NCBI GenBank assembly: GCA_947177165.1
Contig: CAMWTP010000032.1
Span: 1-64,000, forward strand
Length of the DNA: 64,000 nt
From: an uncultured Lachnospiraceae bacterium
Lineage (GTDB): Bacteria; Bacillota; Clostridia; Lachnospirales; Lachnospiraceae
Direction: 5' to 3'
This document shows, one piece after another, positions 35,967 through 45,274 of the stretch (position 1 is the stretch's first letter; each line of letters begins with the position of its first letter). The notes under the pieces are model-generated. The model was given only the letters and a program-made list of their open reading frames with translations, had not been told where the DNA came from and did no database searches. The translations under genes were made by a program, and so were the position numbers.

Positions 35967-38651
35967 GTGAATAAAATTGATGTCAGGGCGTTGAAATTAA
36001 ATAAGTGGTACATACCCAAGACGTTTCCAGAGCATGATCAGGAAGAATTTATTGCAGTAGGGTATTTTGACACAATTCTGTATAAAGGTATACAGATTGA
36101 CCCGCAGTCTCAGCATCCGTTTATCAGTGGGTATCAGGTTATGTCGCGGTGGAAAAGGGAGGAAAAAGAACACCTGATTGATTACAGCTCACAGGAACAG
36201 ATACTGTATACGAATATCGGAAAAGCGCAGGAGGAGGATGGAACTTGTTTTGCGGAGGAGACAATTAACCGCTTCTGGAATGAGGTGGACAGCCCTTACC
36301 TGTTTCTTTCAATGGTGCATATTGAACATACTGGAAACCTGGAGACAGTACTCAAAAAGATCAAAGATGTATTTGAGCAGGATTTTCTAAGTTATGTGTC
36401 TTTTGATTACTGTGATATTATCATTTTTGCAAAGAAGCTGCGGATCAAACAATTTCTGGATAAGGTCAAGGAGCTGTATGCTGCGTATCGGATACCGGGA
36501 AAACGGGCGATCGTGGACACTTTTTCCATGGTCAGTTTTAATATGAAATATTTTGAGGAGAAAAGTGAGGGAAAGGACGGACAGGACGATGAATATAAGT
36601 CCGAGAAATTCCAGGCAACCATCAATCTGAGCGTCCGGGACTACGAGGGCTTTCGGGAGTGGTATCAGAATGGGGAACTGGAAGGCTGTCCGACAAATCA
36701 GTATAAAATGTTTGGCCGGCATGATATTTCCATTGTCAATGAAAACGCAGATAATGAGTGGCTGATGAATGTGATGAGGAAATTTCGCAGGGACAGGGAC
36801 AGGCTCTTCTGGACGCTGGAGACATTCATCAAATTGGATCCGGACGACATCCATGTTGAGAGGCTTGACAATGATGTCTCGGAAAGGGTTTATCAGAGTG
36901 TGAAGTGCGAGCTGGAACAGAAAATAGGAAAACTGAATACTGTTGTAAAAGAACTGGGAATTGAGGAAGACTCCAATTTTGTGCTTGCGGTCTGCGAAGT
37001 CAGGGACTGTATCTGCAGCATACTCAAAAATAGTTTTGCGGAAGAATTCATTTACTGTATGTATGAGTCCTTTCAGCATTTTATAGAGTATATGACGGCT
37101 GAGTTTCAAAGTCTGGAGAGCGGTTATGACGGGAAACGCAAGGAAAAGCTTGCCGAGATGTATGATAAGTATTTTACGGCGTTAAATACACTGGTGAACA
37201 GTACCATGCATGGAGAGAGGCAGTTTATTCAGGCAACTGCCTTCAATGCGATTTTCTACACAGTGCCGCCTAAGATCATGGCTTTTTACAATGCATACAT
37301 TTCTAGGGTCAGGGAGATACTGACGGATAAGGGGTGCAGCAATAAATTTACATTCCTGATCTATCCCAGTTTTTCGCCCGTGATGTCCGTGAAAAGTATC
37401 GCCAGTGAGGACCGGCCGCCCTGTGACAGGATTATCACGATCAAGATCCGGGAAAAAACAATGTATGACATAATGGATGTGAGCCACCAGATCGTCCATG
37501 AACTGGCACATTTTATCGGAGCGGACCTCAGGTGCAGGGACTTGAGGAAAAAGTACCTGCTGTATACAATGCTGTCCTGCCTGGTAACAATATGCTATCT
37601 CGATGATAAAGATCTGACCAGGGTGTTAAGGATGTATGTGGATGAGACCGGGATGGAGCTCAAAGGGGAAGACGGCGAGACATTCATGTATATGGATGAA
37701 ATGTCTAAGATGTCGGGAACGCTGGTGGATACATTACTTTACGACCGGAATGATGATGTGCGGGACGTATTCAAAAAGTACTACCGCAGTGCACCAGAGA
37801 GCGGGACTGGCGAAAGTGATAAGACCCTTTTTGAGATGGGAATCATCGAACCAGGAAGCCAGACATTATACAAACAATTGTTTGCAGAGCGGTTTGGCTC
37901 TCAGAAATATGAAATTTTCCGGGATGGTCTCCAGGATATGCCCGTGGAAAATTTAAGGGATTTCTGGGATTTTGCGGACGGACTGTTGCCAAGTGTGTAC
38001 CGTGAGTGTTATGCCGATCTGCAGATGGTGCTGATTCTCGGGGTGGGGCCGGAAAACTATCTAAATATGTTTACCGAGAAAAACGATGCCAGCGTAGAGC
38101 AGCTGTTTTCTTACCAGGAGGATAACATTCGTGTCAGTGTATTGTTCAAGGTCATGACAGATTGTGGGTTATGGGATATAACAGAGATGCACAACGGCCA
38201 GCTAAGGGAGCTGATAGGCACGATTATCAAAAGAATAACAGCGGAATTTGAACAGACCAGGGAGGAAATGGGAGATCAAAGCGATAAGTTGATACAGTCG
38301 ATGGTGCCGGATATACAGGCTTATCAGGAGGAGATCAAAAAATGCGGACAGTTCAGGGGGCGGCCAGAAAACGCGCAGCAGGAATCATTTGATGTTGAAG
38401 AGCTGCTCAGGAATGGCAGGATATTTATAGAAAACTCCTTTGAAATGATGTATTTCTTATATGAGTATCTCCTAAATGTAATGAAGGTGTCACTGGCAGA
38501 GTATCGTTTACCGGAAAAGAGGGAAAAAATAAAGGAGATACACGATATGCTACGAACCCTGCTTGATTTTAATAGTATTGTTGAGGTTTATAACTGTATT
38601 GAGGGCAGGATTTACGAGTATAAGGACATACTGTTTGGAAAAAGGGCTTAA
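35967..38651 (+). CDS. Large unknown protein with a HELAH zinc-metalloprotease motif
   Basis: An 894-aa cytoplasmic protein. Residues 511-515 are HELAH, set in a helix (SHQIVHELAHFIGADLRCRD), the HExxH zinc-binding pattern of gluzincin or related peptidases; the third ligand is not obvious, with a candidate acidic residue among DETGMELKGEDGE downstream. The N-terminal 300 residues have a mixed alpha/beta pattern (YLFLSMVHIEHTGNLETVLK) and are unrecognised. GTG start at 35967 with AAGGAG 7 nt upstream; no better ATG is near. It is the last long gene of the co-directional RADAR island. Confidence 0.6.
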   Translation: MNKIDVRALKLNKWYIPKTFPEHDQEEFIAVGYFDTILYKGIQIDPQSQHPFISGYQVMSRWKREEKEHLIDYSSQEQILYTNIGKAQEEDGTCFAEETINRFWNEVDSPYLFLSMVHIEHTGNLETVLKKIKDVFEQDFLSYVSFDYCDIIIFAKKLRIKQFLDKVKELYAAYRIPGKRAIVDTFSMVSFNMKYFEEKSEGKDGQDDEYKSEKFQATINLSVRDYEGFREWYQNGELEGCPTNQYKMFGRHDISIVNENADNEWLMNVMRKFRRDRDRLFWTLETFIKLDPDDIHVERLDNDVSERVYQSVKCELEQKIGKLNTVVKELGIEEDSNFVLAVCEVRDCICSILKNSFAEEFIYCMYESFQHFIEYMTAEFQSLESGYDGKRKEKLAEMYDKYFTALNTLVNSTMHGERQFIQATAFNAIFYTVPPKIMAFYNAYISRVREILTDKGCSNKFTFLIYPSFSPVMSVKSIASEDRPPCDRIITIKIREKTMYDIMDVSHQIVHELAHFIGADLRCRDLRKKYLLYTMLSCLVTICYLDDKDLTRVLRMYVDETGMELKGEDGETFMYMDEMSKMSGTLVDTLLYDRNDDVRDVFKKYYRSAPESGTGESDKTLFEMGIIEPGSQTLYKQLFAERFGSQKYEIFRDGLQDMPVENLRDFWDFADGLLPSVYRECYADLQMVLILGVGPENYLNMFTEKNDASVEQLFSYQEDNIRVSVLFKVMTDCGLWDITEMHNGQLRELIGTIIKRITAEFEQTREEMGDQSDKLIQSMVPDIQAYQEEIKKCGQFRGRPENAQQESFDVEELLRNGRIFIENSFEMMYFLYEYLLNVMKVSLAEYRLPEKREKIKEIHDMLRTLLDFNSIVEVYNCIEGRIYEYKDILFGKRA

Positions 38652-38956
38652 ATAGTCGAAAGTATTATAAACCATAATTGAACGTGCGTACGTGACTTCA
38701 GCCATTTTACATACTGTGCGGTAAACTTATTTTTTCCCGCCCGGCTGGACGATCACTACTTCAAACAAAGAAACCGTGCGAATCAGATCCCGAAACGCAG
38801 CTGAAAGGTATCCAGATGCTTTTGAGAATAATGTGTATGCACACAGCTTTTTGCACAGAATAATCATAAGCAATCCGCAGAGAATGACTAGGGCTCTGCT
38901 TGCAAATGGCATGATGCAGGGTCAAGTGCTGTTGTATAAAAAGAGAAAAAGAAGTT
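38652..38956. other. Intergenic region after the HELAH gene
   Basis: About 305 bp. No good terminator is visible after 38651. A 65-codon plus-strand frame starts with GTG at 38776 but lacks a ribosome site and its composition is unconvincing. I see no RNA gene or repeat. Confidence 0.4.
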
Positions 38957-39352
38957 ATGAGAAGAAGAGATGACTTTACACGGAAAACAATAGAAATTAT
39001 GGCAAAGCGCGTCGGATGCAGGTGTTGCAATCCGGAGGGCAGGATTTTACCATGTGGATCTGCAGTTTCTGAGGAGAGTTATGTTAATATAGGAGTTGCA
39101 GTACATATTGCGGCAGCTGTTTCTGGAGGAAAGCGCTATCGGGCAGAAATGACAATGCAGGAGAGGAGTTCTATTGATAACGGCTTATGGCTGTGTCAGG
39201 ACTGTGCAAAGGTGATCGATAGTAACGAGAAGAAGTATACGGCGGAGCTTTTGAAAGGATGGAAACAAAGTGCTGAACTAGAAGCTCGGAGGGCGATGTA
39301 TAAGGACAACGAGGGGAATCAAAGAATGGAAATAGATCTGCTCTGGAATTAA
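38957..39352 (+). CDS. Small HNH-like zinc-binding protein
   Basis: A 131-aa protein with RVGCRCCNP (Cys pair), VAVHIAAAVSGGKRY, MTMQERSSIDNGLWLCQDCA and DSNEKKYTAELLKGWKQSAE. This is the HNH-like N-terminal domain I know from several restriction and defence proteins, where it usually precedes a longer region; here the protein stops soon after, so it is either a stand-alone form or a truncated gene. The AHIAAA block replaces the usual His-Asn core partly, so nuclease activity is uncertain. AAGAAG precedes the ATG weakly. It is co-directional with the island. Confidence 0.55.
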   Translation: MRRRDDFTRKTIEIMAKRVGCRCCNPEGRILPCGSAVSEESYVNIGVAVHIAAAVSGGKRYRAEMTMQERSSIDNGLWLCQDCAKVIDSNEKKYTAELLKGWKQSAELEARRAMYKDNEGNQRMEIDLLWN

Positions 39353-39757
39353 GTATGTATTTCTCCCGTGATAATTTGACGCCACATAATCGCTTTTGGG
39401 TTTGGGTGGAGCGGCAATTGTAAATACTGACAGAGAATATCAAGTTAGTATGAGTGCTGGTTTGGATGAAGGAAATGGTGTAAAAGAAACCCGATGATTT
39501 AGACTGTATTAAGTCTAAACCATCGGGTTATTTAAGTTAATCTGATGTGAGAACAGGGATTTTTGGGCACGTTACATGAAAAAATTGGAAGATGCTGGTA
39601 AATATCTGCTGTATAGTGTATAATCAGACTATGAGTAATTTGCTGCTCATTTTTTGTGGCAAACAGGGTATTTTAATATTATGCAGAATCAAAAAATGAA
39701 AGAAGCAGCTACGGCATTAATTTCCATAGAGTAGAATATTATGATAGGTAAGGAACG
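39353..39757. other. Boundary between the defence island and the second glycan operon
   Basis: About 405 bp with no gene. It contains the terminator hairpin at 39488-39529 and, upstream of the glycosyltransferase gene, TATAAT at 39619-39624 with only a weak -35 (CTGGTA, 18 nt away), a possible promoter for the operon beginning at 39758. Confidence 0.45.
39488..39529. terminator. Strong hairpin ending the defence island
   Basis: AACCCGATGATTTAGAC at 39488-39504 pairs with 39513-39529 with one mismatch (17-bp stem, 8-nt loop). It is followed by ATTTAAGTT rather than a clean T run. It probably ends transcription from the island side. Confidence 0.65.
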
Positions 39758-40978
39758 ATGAAAGTATTGCATGTCACAACAATCGATATCGGCGGCGCAT
39801 ACAAGGCAGCAGTGCGGCTGCATGAAGGATTGACACGGATCGGTGTGCAGTCCGATATTTTGCTGCGCACAAAGACAAAAGAAAGCCATACTGGCGTTGA
39901 AATCTTCTCTAATAAATTTACTGAAACGATATCGAGGGCAAAAAATGTGTGGAATCTATTGCACGCGGACGGTGCGATCACAAGGGATGTGCTGGGGACT
40001 GATATCTCAAAGCATGAGAAAGTGCGGGAGGCGGATGTGATCATCCTGCACTGGATCAATTCCTTTCTGACAGCAGGGGAGATCAAAAAAATTGCTGCGC
40101 TGCAAAAGCCCGTAATATGGTTTATGCATGATATGTGGCTTTTTACGGGAGGGTGCCATGTTGGCGGAGAATGTTGCAGATATGAAAGCGGATGCGGTAA
40201 TTGTCCGCTTGTTTCCAAATCTGGGGATAAAGATATATCAAGGATTAATTTTCAGGAAAAAGAGAGGTTGATGCGGGATATCCATGTAGTGGTGGCAGGT
40301 CCAAGTCAGTGGATTGTGGACTGCGCAGCACGCAGCGGTATTGTGGCGGGTAAGAGACTTGTCTGCCTGCCAAATATGTTGGACACAGAGGAGTTTTATC
40401 CGATGGGGGACAAGCCGCGTCTGCGGGGGAAATATGGGATTAGAGAGAATAAAAAAGTACTCCTGTTCGGTGCGGCGGATATAGGGACAGAGAATAAGGC
40501 GAAGGGTTTTTCTTATTTACAGAGTGCATTGGCGGAGCTGCCAAAGGACCAGTATCAACTTGTAGTCTTTGGAAATGTGGGAAGTGATATGAAACTTCCG
40601 CAAGGATTTGACGTGACACTTTTGGGATTTGTATCAGACGAGCGGGAATTGGCAGAGATTTACAACTGTGCGGATGTCTTTGTGACGCCATCACTGCAGG
40701 AATCGTTTGGCTACACTGCCTGTGAGGCAATGGCGTGTGGGACACCTGTGGTCGCATTTCCTGTGGGAGGTTTGAGAGAACAGATCACACATTTGGAAAA
40801 CGGTTATCTCGCCGCGTTTCAAAATGCGCGGGACATTGCAAAGGGCATTATATATTGTGCCGAAAATCGGGAACAATTAGGAATACAGGCGAGAAAAAGC
40901 GCATTGCGGTATTCCTATGAGAATGTTGCAGTCAGATATTTGGAGTTAATGAAAGCAGAGATGGGAGAAAACGTATGA
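39758..40978 (+). CDS. Family 4 glycosyltransferase
   Basis: A 406-aa GT-B enzyme of the WcaC-like type: MKVLHVTTIDIGGAYKAAVR, VIILHWINSFLT, WFMHDMWLFTGGCH with a cysteine-rich GGECCRYESGCGNCPLV segment typical of this subgroup, VLLFGAADI, and the donor motif SLQESFGYTACEAMACGTPV. It adds a sugar to the lipid-linked glycan. Its last codon overlaps the start of the next gene (ATGA), so it leads the rfb-neu operon. AAGGAACG precedes the ATG. Confidence 0.92.
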   Translation: MKVLHVTTIDIGGAYKAAVRLHEGLTRIGVQSDILLRTKTKESHTGVEIFSNKFTETISRAKNVWNLLHADGAITRDVLGTDISKHEKVREADVIILHWINSFLTAGEIKKIAALQKPVIWFMHDMWLFTGGCHVGGECCRYESGCGNCPLVSKSGDKDISRINFQEKERLMRDIHVVVAGPSQWIVDCAARSGIVAGKRLVCLPNMLDTEEFYPMGDKPRLRGKYGIRENKKVLLFGAADIGTENKAKGFSYLQSALAELPKDQYQLVVFGNVGSDMKLPQGFDVTLLGFVSDERELAEIYNCADVFVTPSLQESFGYTACEAMACGTPVVAFPVGGLREQITHLENGYLAAFQNARDIAKGIIYCAENREQLGIQARKSALRYSYENVAVRYLELMKAEMGENV

Positions 40979-41754
40979 AGGTAGTAATTTTAGCAGGCGG
41001 ATTAGGAACACGCATCAGTGAGGAGAGCCACTTGAGACCAAAGCCGATGATCGAGATCGGGCAGAAACCGATTCTGTGGCATATCATGAAGGAGTATTCT
41101 TATTATGGATTTAATGAGTTTGTGATTTGTTGTGGTTACAAGCAGCAGGTAATCAAGGAGTGGTTTGCGAACTATTATCTGCACAACAGCGATGTGACGT
41201 TTGATTTTGGTAAGCAGAATGCGATGGAGGTGCACTCTAACGTGGCGGAGCCGTGGAAGGTAACGCTGGTGGATACCGGATTGAACACGATGACGGGTGG
41301 ACGTATCAAGCGGATTCAGCCATATGTTGGAAACGACACGTTTATGCTTACGTACGGGGATGCTGTTGCGGACGTTGATATCAGGAAACTGTTGGAATTT
41401 CATAAAGGTCACGGGAAAATCGCCACGATGACTGCAGTGACGATCGGGCAGCGTTTTGGCGTTCTCGAGATTGAGCGGGACGGAAGGATCAGTCAGTTCC
41501 GGGAGAAGGATAATTCTGACGGCGGCGTGATCAATGCAGGGTATATGGTGATGGAACCGGCAATTTTTGACTATATTGAGGGCGATGATACAGTGTTTGA
41601 GAAAGCACCGATCGAGCATGTAGCGTCGGACGGTCAGCTGATGGCGTATCAGCACAAGGGATTCTGGAAGTGTATGGATACACAGCGCGATAAGATGAAG
41701 CTTGAGGAGATGATCGCTGCGGGCGATGCGCCGTGGATGATGTGGGAGAGCTAG
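40975..41754 (+). CDS. rfbF: Glucose-1-phosphate cytidylyltransferase
   Basis: A 259-aa nucleotidyltransferase: VVILAGGLGTRISEESHLRP (signature) with KPMIEIGQKPILWHIMKEYS, GDAVADVD metal site and EKAPIEHVASDGQLMAYQHK, all typical of RfbF. It makes CDP-glucose from CTP and glucose-1-phosphate, the first step of the CDP-deoxyhexose pathway. The presence of rfbH and rfbG directly downstream confirms CTP specificity over the dTTP-using RmlA. The ATG overlaps the preceding gene by 4 nt. Confidence 0.95.
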   Translation: MKVVILAGGLGTRISEESHLRPKPMIEIGQKPILWHIMKEYSYYGFNEFVICCGYKQQVIKEWFANYYLHNSDVTFDFGKQNAMEVHSNVAEPWKVTLVDTGLNTMTGGRIKRIQPYVGNDTFMLTYGDAVADVDIRKLLEFHKGHGKIATMTAVTIGQRFGVLEIERDGRISQFREKDNSDGGVINAGYMVMEPAIFDYIEGDDTVFEKAPIEHVASDGQLMAYQHKGFWKCMDTQRDKMKLEEMIAAGDAPWMMWES

Positions 41755-41796
41755 GCAGGAGTAGCGATAGATATAGCAATAAATAGGAGAAGAAAT

Positions 41797-43152
41797 ATGT
41801 TCGAAAACAAAACAGAAACACAGGCAAAAGAAGAAATCCTGGGTATGGTAAAAGAGTATTGTGAGACATTTCACAAAAAGAAAGAGTACACAAGGGGAGA
41901 CCGCATTCCTTATGCGTCGAGAGTATACGACAGCGCCGAAATGTGCAATCTGGTGGACAGCGCGTTGGAGTTCTGGCTGACATCAGGAAGATATACAGAA
42001 CAATTTGAGCAGAAACTCGCAAAATATCTGGGAGTCAAATTCTGTTCGCTGGTAAATTCGGGATCTTCTGCGAACCTGAACGCTTTTATGGCGCTGACAT
42101 CTCCGCTGCTCGGAGAGCGCAGGATCAAGCGTGGCGATGAGATCATAACGGTTGCCGCAGGATTTCCGACGACAGTGACACCGGCGATTCAGTACGGTGC
42201 AGTTCCTGTTTTTGTGGATGTGACGATACCACAATACAATATCGATGTGACAATGCTCGAGGAAGCGGTGTCAGACAGGACGAAGGCGGTTATGATCGCA
42301 CATACGCTGGGAAATCCGTTTGATTTGTCTGCGGTGAAGGCGTTTTGTGAAAAGCACAATCTCTGGTTAGTGGAAGATAACTGCGATGCGCTGGGCTCGA
42401 CTTACACGATCGATGGACAAGTGAAGTTTACGGGGACAATTGGTGATATTGGAACGTCAAGCTTTTACCCGCCGCATCACATGACGATGGGCGAGGGGGG
42501 CGCAGTCTATACCAACAATTCTCTTCTGCACAAGGCGGTTCGTTCCTTTAGGGACTGGGGACGGGATTGTGTGTGTCCGTCCGGGCGTGATAATCTGTGC
42601 GGACATCGTTTTGACAGACAGTATGGAGAGCTGCCATTGGGATATGACCACAAATATGTGTATTCTCATTTCGGGTACAATCTGAAGGCAACGGATCTGC
42701 AGGCGGCGATCGGCTGTGCACAGCTTGACAAATTTCCTTCCTTTGTGGAGCGCAGAAAGCACAATTTTGCAAGATTGCACGCGGCGCTGGCAGGGCTGGA
42801 GGACAAGCTTATTCTCCCTGTGGCGTGTGATAATTCCGACCCGAGCTGGTTTGGTTTCATGATTACCTGCAAGGAGGGCGTAGACCGCAATACAGTGGTT
42901 CCGTATATTGAGTCCAAGGGAGTCCAGACACGGATGCTGTTTGCCGGAAATCTTGTGAAACATCCTTGCTTTGACGAGATGCGCGCAAGCGGTGAGGGCT
43001 TCCGCGTGGTTGGCTCTCTGGAGAACACAGACAGAATTATGCGGGATACATTCTGGGTTGGCGTTTATCCGGGAATGACAGACGAGATGATCGATTATAT
43101 GGCGGAGACAATCAGAGCTGCAGTTGCGGCGGACGGGGGAGCATGCAAATGA
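41797..43152 (+). CDS. rfbH: CDP-4-keto-6-deoxyglucose 3-dehydrase (E1)
   Basis: A 451-aa PMP-dependent [2Fe-2S] dehydrase. The aminotransferase fold is present, but the Schiff-base lysine is replaced by His227 in SSFYPPHHMTMGEGG, the defining change of E1-type dehydrases. The iron-sulfur cysteines appear in DWGRDCVCPSGRDNLCGHRF. It removes the 3-OH of CDP-4-keto-6-deoxyglucose together with a reductase that is not in this window. AGGAG precedes the ATG. The stop overlaps the start of rfbG. Confidence 0.95.
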   Translation: MFENKTETQAKEEILGMVKEYCETFHKKKEYTRGDRIPYASRVYDSAEMCNLVDSALEFWLTSGRYTEQFEQKLAKYLGVKFCSLVNSGSSANLNAFMALTSPLLGERRIKRGDEIITVAAGFPTTVTPAIQYGAVPVFVDVTIPQYNIDVTMLEEAVSDRTKAVMIAHTLGNPFDLSAVKAFCEKHNLWLVEDNCDALGSTYTIDGQVKFTGTIGDIGTSSFYPPHHMTMGEGGAVYTNNSLLHKAVRSFRDWGRDCVCPSGRDNLCGHRFDRQYGELPLGYDHKYVYSHFGYNLKATDLQAAIGCAQLDKFPSFVERRKHNFARLHAALAGLEDKLILPVACDNSDPSWFGFMITCKEGVDRNTVVPYIESKGVQTRMLFAGNLVKHPCFDEMRASGEGFRVVGSLENTDRIMRDTFWVGVYPGMTDEMIDYMAETIRAAVAADGGACK

Positions 43153-44210
43153 TGGAGTTGTCTTTTTATAAGGATAAAAAGGTTCTTGTCACCGGTCATA
43201 CCGGATTTAAGGGAACGTGGATGTGTGAGGCGCTGGTAATGGCGGGCGCAAAGGTTACTGGTTACGCCTTAGAGCCTCCGACACAGCCAAGCCTGTTTGC
43301 ACTGTGCGGGCTGGAAGACAGGATGGATTCGGTAATTGGTGATATTCGTGACCTGGAGCAGCTCAAAACAGTATTTCAGGATGTACAGCCGGAGATTGTG
43401 ATTCATATGGCAGCACAGCCGATTGTCAGGGAATCCTATAAGCATCCGGTCTATACCTATGAGACAAATGTCATGGGCACAGTGAATGTGCTGGAATGTG
43501 TTCGTTTGACGGATTCTGTCAGATCGTTTGTGAACGTCACGACAGACAAGGTGTACAAGAACAGGGAGTGGGAGTGGGGATACCGCGAAAACGAAGAGTT
43601 AAACGGGTATGATCCATATTCAAACAGCAAGTCCTGTTCCGAACTGGTGACGGACAGTTATAAAAATGCTTTTTTTACGGACAGGGATGTTGCGGTTTCA
43701 ACCTGCAGGGCAGGCAATGTGATTGGCGGCGGAGATTTTGCTGTCGACAGGATTATACCGGACTGTATCCGGGCGGCTGAGCAGGGGAAGGATATCATAG
43801 TGCGCAACCCTTATTCGACGAGGCCCTATCAGCATGTGCTGGAGCCAGTGATGGCGTATCTGATGGTTGCAGAGCGACAGTATCACGATAGAGCACTTGC
43901 AGGATGCTATAATGTGGGGCCTGATGAAATGGACTGTCTGACGACCGGTGAGCTGGTTTCCCTGTTCTGTGAGAAGTGGAATGAGGCTTGCGGGACAGAA
44001 GTTCATTGGAAAAATGAGCATGACGGCGGTCCGCATGAGGCAGGGTTCCTGAAATTGGACTGTTCCAGGATTAAGAAAACATTTCAATGGAAACCGAAAT
44101 GGCACGCTGAAAAAACGATGGAAATGATTGTGGAGTGGACGAATGTCTATCTGGCACACACAGATGTCTCGGAGTGCATGAGAAAGCAGATACGCGAGTT
44201 CTGTGAGTGA
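43149..44210 (+). CDS. rfbG: CDP-glucose 4,6-dehydratase
   Basis: About 353 aa, an extended SDR: VLVTGHTGFKGTWMCEAL (NAD-binding, GxxGxxG variant of RfbG), VIHMAAQPIVRESYKHP, FVNVTTDKVYKN, GYDPYSNSKSCSELVTDSYK (YxxxK) and ACRAGNVIGGGDFAVDRIIP. It makes CDP-4-keto-6-deoxyglucose, the substrate of RfbH; the gene order F-H-G differs from the biochemical order. Three in-frame ATGs (43143, 43149, 43152) are possible; GGGGGA favours 43149 or 43152. It overlaps rfbH. Confidence 0.95.
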   Translation: MMELSFYKDKKVLVTGHTGFKGTWMCEALVMAGAKVTGYALEPPTQPSLFALCGLEDRMDSVIGDIRDLEQLKTVFQDVQPEIVIHMAAQPIVRESYKHPVYTYETNVMGTVNVLECVRLTDSVRSFVNVTTDKVYKNREWEWGYRENEELNGYDPYSNSKSCSELVTDSYKNAFFTDRDVAVSTCRAGNVIGGGDFAVDRIIPDCIRAAEQGKDIIVRNPYSTRPYQHVLEPVMAYLMVAERQYHDRALAGCYNVGPDEMDCLTTGELVSLFCEKWNEACGTEVHWKNEHDGGPHEAGFLKLDCSRIKKTFQWKPKWHAEKTMEMIVEWTNVYLAHTDVSECMRKQIREFCE

Positions 44211-44249
44211 AAGTATCTGGTACAGTATGGAAAAATGAGGTTGAGAAGG

Positions 44250-45245
44250 ATGAAAAAGGTATTTATCATAGCGGAGGCAGGGGTAAACCACAACGGTGAT
44301 ATGAAAATCGCAAAACAGCTGATTGATGCGGCGAGCGAGTCCGGTGCAGACGCGGTCAAATTTCAGACTTTCCAGGCGGAAAAGCTCGTATGTAAAACTG
44401 CCCAAAAAGCCCAATATCAGCTTGAGACAACAGATACGTCAGAGACCCAGTACGATATGTTGAAAAAGCTGCAGCTGACCCAGCAGATGCACACAGAACT
44501 GATGGAGTATTGTGATAAAAAGGATATCATGTTTTTGTCAACACCGTTTGATATAGAAAGTATCAGACTGCTTGCAGGTCTGGGATTGCAGATATTCAAA
44601 ATACCTTCAGGGGAGATCACTAATCTGCCATATCTGCGGGAGATAGCGAGGCAGGAAAAAAAGGTAATTCTCTCAACAGGTATGAGTGATATGGCTGAGG
44701 TGAAAGCGGCAGTTCGCGTTCTTGATGAGAATGGGGCAAAAGACATTACCCTGCTTCACTGCAACACGCAATATCCGACACCTGCGTCGGATGTGAATCT
44801 CCTGGCAATGCTGAAAATACATGAGGAAACCGGACTTCCGGTTGGATATTCCGATCACACGCAAGGGATAGAGATACCGATCGCTGCAGCTGCACTCGGA
44901 GCAGAAGTGATCGAAAAACACTTTACACTGGATAAAAACATGGAAGGTCCCGATCACAAGGCGAGCCTCGAACCGCATGAGTTAAAACAGATGGTAGAGG
45001 GAATCCGGAAGATAGAGCTTGCACTGGGAACGGGGATCAAACAGGTGTCTGCGTCAGAGAAAGCAAATGTCGATGTTGCCAGAAAAAGTATTGTGGCGGC
45101 AGCAGATATTCATAAAGGCGAGAAGTTTACAGAAGAAAACCTGACAACAAAACGGCCCGGAAACGGCATCAGTCCGATGCGGTGGGATGCGATCATAGGA
45201 ACGACAGCAGACAGGGATTACAAGGCGGATGATTTGATCGTCTGA
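44250..45245 (+). CDS. neuB: Nonulosonic (sialic) acid synthase
   Basis: About 331 aa. NeuB core motifs: FIIAEAGVNHNGDMKIAKQL, ADAVKFQTFQAEKLV, FLSTPFDIESI, FKIPSGEITNLPYL, LLHCNTQYPTP, PVGYSDHTQGIEIPIAA and EKHFTLDKNMEGPDHKASLE. A C-terminal SAF (antifreeze-like) domain follows from about residue 280 (SIVAAADIHKGEKFTEENLT). It condenses PEP with ManNAc or a related hexose. I start at the ATG at 44250 (MKKVFIIAEAG), with 44235 possible. With neuC adjacent, N-acetylneuraminate is the likely product; legionaminate is possible. Confidence 0.93.
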   Translation: MKKVFIIAEAGVNHNGDMKIAKQLIDAASESGADAVKFQTFQAEKLVCKTAQKAQYQLETTDTSETQYDMLKKLQLTQQMHTELMEYCDKKDIMFLSTPFDIESIRLLAGLGLQIFKIPSGEITNLPYLREIARQEKKVILSTGMSDMAEVKAAVRVLDENGAKDITLLHCNTQYPTPASDVNLLAMLKIHEETGLPVGYSDHTQGIEIPIAAAALGAEVIEKHFTLDKNMEGPDHKASLEPHELKQMVEGIRKIELALGTGIKQVSASEKANVDVARKSIVAAADIHKGEKFTEENLTTKRPGNGISPMRWDAIIGTTADRDYKADDLIV

Positions 45246-45274
45246 GACTGGCTGTCAGCGGCATGGAGTTAAAT

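Noticed and set aside
38776..38973. 65-codon frame before the HNH-like gene
   Set aside because: GTG start without a ribosome site, overlap with the next gene and no recognisable protein pattern.
39171..39443. Minus-strand frame opposite the HNH-like gene
   Set aside because: No ribosome site and no protein pattern; antisense shadow.
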